A program made the position numbers and the translations under genes. Shown here piece by piece: positions 60,013 to 64,000 of a stretch of 64,000 nt of DNA; the first letter of the stretch is position 1; each line of letters begins with the position of its first letter. Location of the stretch: positions 248,001 to 312,000 of the forward strand of contig CAXXKX010000002.1 of the NCBI GenBank assembly GCA_963676655.2, given 5' to 3'. Below the pieces are notes generated by a model. The model had not been told where the DNA came from. It was given only the letters and a program-made list of their open reading frames with translations, and did no database searches. The DNA comes from G963676655 sp963676655. GTDB lineage: Bacteria; Verrucomicrobiota; Lentisphaeria; Victivallales; Victivallaceae.

Positions 60013-61362
60013 ATGACTGCTTCAAGACCAAATATAATCTATCTGCATTCGCATGATACCGGGCGTTATATTTCCCCGTACGGACATAAGGTGAGAACGC
60101 CGAACTTGCAGAAGTTCGCGGAAGACGGAGTGGTTTTCCGGCAGTGTTTCTGCGGCAACCCGACATGTTCGCCGAGCCGCGCGGTTTTGCTGACCGGCGA
60201 ATATGCGCACAGCAACGGTATGCTGGGACTGGCCCATCGCGGTTTTGAAATGAATGACTATTCCAAACATATCGTCCATACGCTGCGTGGCGTCGGATAT
60301 AAATCATATCTGGCCGGGATACAGCATATAATCGATCATGACCGGGAAGCCGAAATCGGGTATGATCAAATTCTCAATGTGAACTCGAAATCAGCTATGG
60401 ATGTGGCCCCGGCCGCTTGTGATTTCTTGAAAAATCCGCCCTCCGAACCTTTTTTCCTGTCAATCGGGACTTTTGAAACCCATCGGAAATTTCCGGAATT
60501 TGAAGCGGATGATGACCCGCGCTGGGCCTCGGTTCCGCCGCATTTGCCGGATACGGCCCGAACCCGATTGGACATGGCGCGTTTCGATACCATGGCCAAA
60601 CGCTATGACGACGGGGTTGGAATGATTCTTGATTGTCTGAACGAAACTGGTCTGGCTGAGAATACTCTGGTAATAATCACTACCGATCACGGAATTGCGT
60701 TTCCCGGTATGAAATGTTGTCTGTATGACCGCGGTATCGGAGTTCTACTGATGATGCGCGGACCCGGCGGCGTGTCCGGCGGCAAGGTGATTGACTCGAT
60801 GATCTCGCATGTTGATGTTTTTCCGACGATCTGTGATTATATCGGGATCGACATTCCTGAACGGGTTCAGGGATTCTCGCAAATGCCGGTGATTACCGGA
60901 AAGGAACAATCGGTCAGGGACGCGATATTTGCCGAAGTTAACGCTCATGCCGGATATGAACCCAAACGCTGTGTGCGAACCGAGCGTTACAAATATATTA
61001 AGCGTCTGACAAAATACGGCAAGCCTTTCCTCAGCAATATTGATGACGGACCGTCAAAAGAGGTGCTGGTCGAACAAGGTTTGGCTGACAGAGCTCTTGA
61101 CCGTGAAGAACTGTATGATTTGCTGTTCGACCCGCAGGAAGTTAATAATATTATTGATGACCCGGCGCTGGCCGGGGTAGTCGAGGAGATGCGTGAAAGA
61201 ATGCGTGAATGGATGGTTGAAACCAATGACGATGCGTTGAACGGCATGCCCAGGATTCCCGTCGGGGCTCAAGTATGCGAAACAGTCTCGCCGTCTCCCA
61301 CTGAACAGGTTAAAACCACAGATGATATTGATTTTTGTGAGCGTAATGAGATTCCGCATTGA
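60013..61362 (+). CDS. type I sulfatase without signal peptide
   Basis: 449 residues. Alkaline-phosphatase-fold sulfatase: SRPNIIYLHSHDTGRY (metal site), the formylglycine motif CSPSRAVLLTGEY (Cys near 52), SIGTFETHRKF, IITTDHGIAFPGMKCCLYD and a C-terminal RYKYIKR. Removes sulfate from sulfated sugars or other esters; the Cys needs a maturase not seen here. The N-terminus has no signal peptide, so it would act in the cytoplasm on imported sulfated material. Metal-site Asp pair DD is replaced by HD (LHSHDTG). Follows the DUF3604 gene but has its own promoter. Confidence 0.93.
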   Translation: MTASRPNIIYLHSHDTGRYISPYGHKVRTPNLQKFAEDGVVFRQCFCGNPTCSPSRAVLLTGEYAHSNGMLGLAHRGFEMNDYSKHIVHTLRGVGYKSYLAGIQHIIDHDREAEIGYDQILNVNSKSAMDVAPAACDFLKNPPSEPFFLSIGTFETHRKFPEFEADDDPRWASVPPHLPDTARTRLDMARFDTMAKRYDDGVGMILDCLNETGLAENTLVIITTDHGIAFPGMKCCLYDRGIGVLLMMRGPGGVSGGKVIDSMISHVDVFPTICDYIGIDIPERVQGFSQMPVITGKEQSVRDAIFAEVNAHAGYEPKRCVRTERYKYIKRLTKYGKPFLSNIDDGPSKEVLVEQGLADRALDREELYDLLFDPQEVNNIIDDPALAGVVEEMRERMREWMVETNDDALNGMPRIPVGAQVCETVSPSPTEQVKTTDDIDFCERNEIPH

Positions 61363-61382
61363 GTAACAGGTGAAGTGAATTT

Positions 61383-62321
61383 ATGAGTATCAAATTCAGA
61401 TGTCCCGGCTGTAACCGTAAACTTGCGGCCGATTTTGAAGACGCCGGCGCGGTGACTGAATGTCCGGACTGCGGTACCGAAATTATGGTGCCGGCTCCGG
61501 AACCGGCGGCGCCGGCTGAAGTAGCCAAGCCGGTAGAGACCCTGATGGAACGGGTGGAAACCTTGACCCGTTCACTCCGGGCTCAAAAAGAGAAACAGAA
61601 ACAGGAGGCACTGGCGAATGCCTCGAACGAGTCGGAGGAACTGGATGATGTTTCCGGGCAACCGGAAGAGCCGTTGCAGGATAAATCTTCGGTAACCGTC
61701 CAGACTGTTGCTCCGCTTTCGACCAATGCTTCAACGATCAAAGCACCGCTGTCGTCGCCGCTGCCGACGATCGAGAAAAAAACGATCCAGGCTCCGTTGC
61801 TTAACAAACCGACTTTGAATAATGGTAATGGTAGAAGTGTAAACACTCATACCTCAGTTCTGGGGAACCGTTTAAAACTGCCGGAAAAAAAGAAGCCGTC
61901 CGGCTTTGTTCCGCCAGCTGCGAAAACTCAGGGGCCGGCTATCCGGCCTCGGACTAATGCTCCGGCAATAAAAGCTCCAGCCATCAAGAAAAGAGAGCCC
62001 GAACCGCAAGCCGCTCCGGCTCCGAATATTCAAGGCAAACCGGCTAATCCCGCTCCGCTCGGAGTCATTCAGCCAATTAAACCGGCTTCCGCTGCTCCGG
62101 CTCCAGCACCGTCAAATCCACCACCACAACCGTCCAGCGCGGCACCGGCTCCACCGGCGATGCCGACTCCTCAATCCGGCGGTTTCGGTAATTGCCCGAA
62201 ATGCAACGCCCCGATCGCAATGGCAAACGCGGTTATCTGCATCGAATGCGGAAACAAGCTTAAGGAAGAACCCAAAACCAAGTCAGGCGGTCTCTTCTCA
62301 CGGATGAAAAACCGGGGATAA
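61383..62321 (+). CDS. protein with N- and C-terminal zinc ribbons and Pro/Ala-rich linker
   Basis: 312 residues. N-terminal zinc ribbon (KFRCPGCNRKLAADFEDAGA, CPDCG), a coiled-coil segment near 50-80, a long low-complexity linker rich in Pro, Ala, Lys and Ser (about 90-265) and a C-terminal zinc ribbon (GNCPKCNAPI, CIECGNK) with a basic tail (FSRMKNRG). Domain order suggests a scaffold; function unknown. The N-terminal ribbon resembles that of the kinase at 41.6 kb. Starts 20 bases after the sulfatase stop, so probably co-transcribed. Confidence 0.8.
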   Translation: MSIKFRCPGCNRKLAADFEDAGAVTECPDCGTEIMVPAPEPAAPAEVAKPVETLMERVETLTRSLRAQKEKQKQEALANASNESEELDDVSGQPEEPLQDKSSVTVQTVAPLSTNASTIKAPLSSPLPTIEKKTIQAPLLNKPTLNNGNGRSVNTHTSVLGNRLKLPEKKKPSGFVPPAAKTQGPAIRPRTNAPAIKAPAIKKREPEPQAAPAPNIQGKPANPAPLGVIQPIKPASAAPAPAPSNPPPQPSSAAPAPPAMPTPQSGGFGNCPKCNAPIAMANAVICIECGNKLKEEPKTKSGGLFSRMKNRG

Positions 62322-62336
62322 ACTTACTTTTCGACG

Positions 62337-63542
62337 TTATGCCCCATGCAGATGAAACTGCGGCGGGTTGTTTTCCGCGTCGATCTTGATAAATTTATCA
62401 GGATTACGGTTTTCCGCCACCAGCACCCGGGTCAGGTCCACTTGCAAGTCGGCCATGCCGTTCAGCAGCTTAACTCTTTCCGTGTCCAGAGCTTTTTGCT
62501 GTTCCAGTTCGACCGCGTTTAACTCTTTGCGCCGTTTCACCGCCGCTTCGTGTTCTTCGCGCGTTCGCCGCAGTTCCTCTTCGAGTTCCATACGTTTGAG
62601 ACGCTGCTCATGTTCAGCCGTTTTAACCGCTTGTTCCTGAATTTGTATTTCACGCTGGATCGTGCGTTCCAGTTTCAAATCCTCAAGCTTTTGTGCTTGT
62701 TCTTCGGTTTCACCGTCCAGAATCAGTTTTGTTCTGGTTTCGATGGCGTTGTCGTGCATGGCCTGAAGTTTTGCATTGGCATGGTAGCCGCGATAGACTA
62801 CTTTATTAACCTTGTACCCGATCAATTCCGCGCGTTGGGTTAATTGCGGATAGGTTGTCAGGTCGTTAAGCTCTTCGGTTTGCTCTTTAAACCTTTCAAA
62901 ATTGGTTTTGCCGACAAATTCGATGATGTCGGCGGTCAGCGCATTGATAAAATCCGCCACCGGATCATGAGTACGGTTCAGCATGATCTCAATATCCAGC
63001 AGTTCAAAGAATACCATGACTTTGATCGTCAACAATGCTTCATCAGTGGTTCTGACCTCCTGAACATCGAAGTATAGTTGGTCTGGTATGACCCGCAGTT
63101 TATTGAATATCAGGGCGCGGGGAATTTTAACGTCCGGATGCTCCGGATCGCTGCCATGCCATCTGAATTCATGCAGCCACTCGTTGGCCTCCATGACCAG
63201 CAGGGCAGGGCCGCGTTCAATCCGGCGAATGACCTTTCCTGCTTCTTCGCGATAAATGACAACCGCTTCATTAGCGTCCACCGGCATTGCCTTGCGCGGA
63301 GTTATTTTAAGCTGTTTGACCGGGTCAAACCATTCGGTTGCCGGTCCCCGCTGATGGACGGTCCGGCCGTCCTTGAATTTAATTTCCAGATATTCATCCG
63401 GTTCGGCGGTGAACCTGATCATCGGGAAGACCCGGCCGGTCAGGTTGAAGAACCGGGTTGGACCGTCTATCATCCGCTGAGTCCCGTCCGGTTTCCAGAC
63501 CGCAACCCTGTCGCCATCACGTACTGTATTAAATCCAAACAT
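62337..63542 (-). CDS. SPFH/band-7 family protein with vault-like N-terminal repeats
   Basis: 401 residues. Residues 20-130 look like two or three beta-repeats with GP turns (DGTQRMIDGPTRFF, DGRTVHQRGPATEWFDPV, KVIRRIERGPALLVMEANEW), as in major vault protein. Residues 150-275 are SPFH-like (LYFDVQEVRTTDEALLTIKV, DIEIMLNRTHDPVADFINAL). Residues 275-365 are a long charged coiled coil. No membrane segment is seen. A similar uncharacterised family occurs in Planctomycetes (from memory). It starts 3 bases after the pncA stop, and AGGTGA at that stop serves as its ribosome site. Confidence 0.8.
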   Translation of the reverse strand: MFGFNTVRDGDRVAVWKPDGTQRMIDGPTRFFNLTGRVFPMIRFTAEPDEYLEIKFKDGRTVHQRGPATEWFDPVKQLKITPRKAMPVDANEAVVIYREEAGKVIRRIERGPALLVMEANEWLHEFRWHGSDPEHPDVKIPRALIFNKLRVIPDQLYFDVQEVRTTDEALLTIKVMVFFELLDIEIMLNRTHDPVADFINALTADIIEFVGKTNFERFKEQTEELNDLTTYPQLTQRAELIGYKVNKVVYRGYHANAKLQAMHDNAIETRTKLILDGETEEQAQKLEDLKLERTIQREIQIQEQAVKTAEHEQRLKRMELEEELRRTREEHEAAVKRRKELNAVELEQQKALDTERVKLLNGMADLQVDLTRVLVAENRNPDKFIKIDAENNPPQFHLHGA

Positions 63543-63545
63543 AAT

Positions 63546-64000
63546 TCACCTCAATTCATCTTTTGTTGTTATATTTATATTTGCCGCTTCCATTTCAGCA
63601 ATTGCTTTGTTTACGTCTCCCTGATTAAGGTCCACGCCCCGGCAGGCATCGGTAACCAGCCAGGTTTCGAAGCCTATCGATACGGCATCGAGTGCGGTGA
63701 ATTTTACACAATAATCAGTTGCCAGACCGGTGATAAATACGGTATTGACATCATGCTCTGTCAGGTAATCGGCCAGTCCGGTTTTCTTGTTGTGCTGATT
63801 ATCAAAAAAGCCGCTGTAACTGTCAATTCCCGGATCGGTTCCCTTATCAAAAACGGCATCTATGTTTTGTGTATCCAATTCCACGGAGAAATCAGAACCG
63901 TCTTTGCCGGCGACGCAATGGTTGGGCCAGAGGGTTTGATTCATGCCTTTGATTTCAACTTCATCGCCGATTTCTCCAGTCGGATGGTTGGACGCGAAAC
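63546..64000 (-). CDS. pncA: nicotinamidase (isochorismatase family), 5' end outside the window
   Basis: Partial: the frame runs unbroken to the window edge (upstream residues FASNHPTGEIGDEVEIKG continue into MNQTLWPNHCVAG), so an ATG at 63944 is internal. Visible family blocks are SFASNHP, LWPNHCVAG, VFDKGTDPGIDSYSGF and the nucleophile Cys in ITGLATDYCVKFTALDA. It deaminates nicotinamide to nicotinic acid for NAD salvage. The missing part would hold the N-terminal catalytic Asp and metal His. Directly upstream of, and probably co-transcribed with, the SPFH gene. Confidence 0.93.
   Translation of the reverse strand, partial: FASNHPTGEIGDEVEIKGMNQTLWPNHCVAGKDGSDFSVELDTQNIDAVFDKGTDPGIDSYSGFFDNQHNKKTGLADYLTEHDVNTVFITGLATDYCVKFTALDAVSIGFETWLVTDACRGVDLNQGDVNKAIAEMEAANINITTKDELR

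Overview
The window (about 48-50% GC by eye) looks like chromosome from a PVC-superphylum bacterium, most probably Lentisphaerota (Victivallales-like). This is inferred from gene content only: a pseudopilin with the [20 protein letters not shown] leader and an H-x9-DG tail, secreted sialate O-acetylesterases with a large C-terminal module, a sulfatase beside a DUF3604 protein, a heparinase-like protein, a zinc-ribbon Ser/Thr kinase, an OlsF-like double acyltransferase, and intergenic DNA rich in palindromic repeats. No rRNA or named species marker is present.

Layout. 0-4.2 kb (-): an argG / Nramp-like / LolD-like ATPase / ispH operon. 4.6-10.1 kb: a GntR-LacI regulator divergent from an M14 carboxypeptidase, a pseudopilin and a heparinase II/III-like protein, probably a glycan or glycopeptide degradation locus. 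10.4-16.0 kb (-): three tandem secreted coiled-coil paralogues with a repeated domain I do not recognise. 16.2-19.1 kb (-): a GspF-N/acidic-linker fusion, a conserved hypothetical and DAHP synthase. 19.2-22.2 kb (+): a four-helix-bundle (S23-type) element flanked by GTGAGTT-type repeats and inserted directly before metX-metW-aat. 22.2-30.0 kb (+): four consecutive exported proteins that share one roughly 200-residue C-terminal module. Two are sialate O-acetylesterases, one is a 5'-nucleotidase-like phosphoesterase and one is the module alone.

30-41 kb is an accessory zone: small AT-rich minus-strand genes of unknown function, three of the transcription units with a near-identical promoter, mixed with a PTS-IIA/CBS protein plus ion transporter, a GH4 glycosidase, a Gfo/Idh/MocA oxidoreductase and a higher-order tandem repeat array. 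41.6-47.6 kb: a kinase with a membrane partner, an aminotransferase and a eukaryote-type (AroQ-beta) chorismate mutase. 48.1-50.0 kb: a group IIC intron placed at the terminator of tRNA-Pro(CGG). 50.1-53.7 kb (-): the classic jag-yidC-yidD-rnpA-rpmH cluster plus rpsO. 53.9-64 kb: small hypotheticals, an OlsF-like acyltransferase, the DUF3604 protein and sulfatase pair, a zinc-ribbon protein, an SPFH protein with a vault-like N-terminus, and the start-truncated nicotinamidase pncA.

The most unusual signals are: (1) GGAG-headed hairpins that pair up in inverted orientation, with stems that change but stay complementary (REP/REPIN-like); (2) an A-B-A-B-A repeat array at 38.1-38.7 kb; (3) the shared C-terminal module at 22-30 kb; (4) the three coiled-coil paralogues; (5) the repeat-encoded N-terminus of MetX; (6) the shared promoter of the small accessory genes; (7) the chorismate mutase of yeast type.
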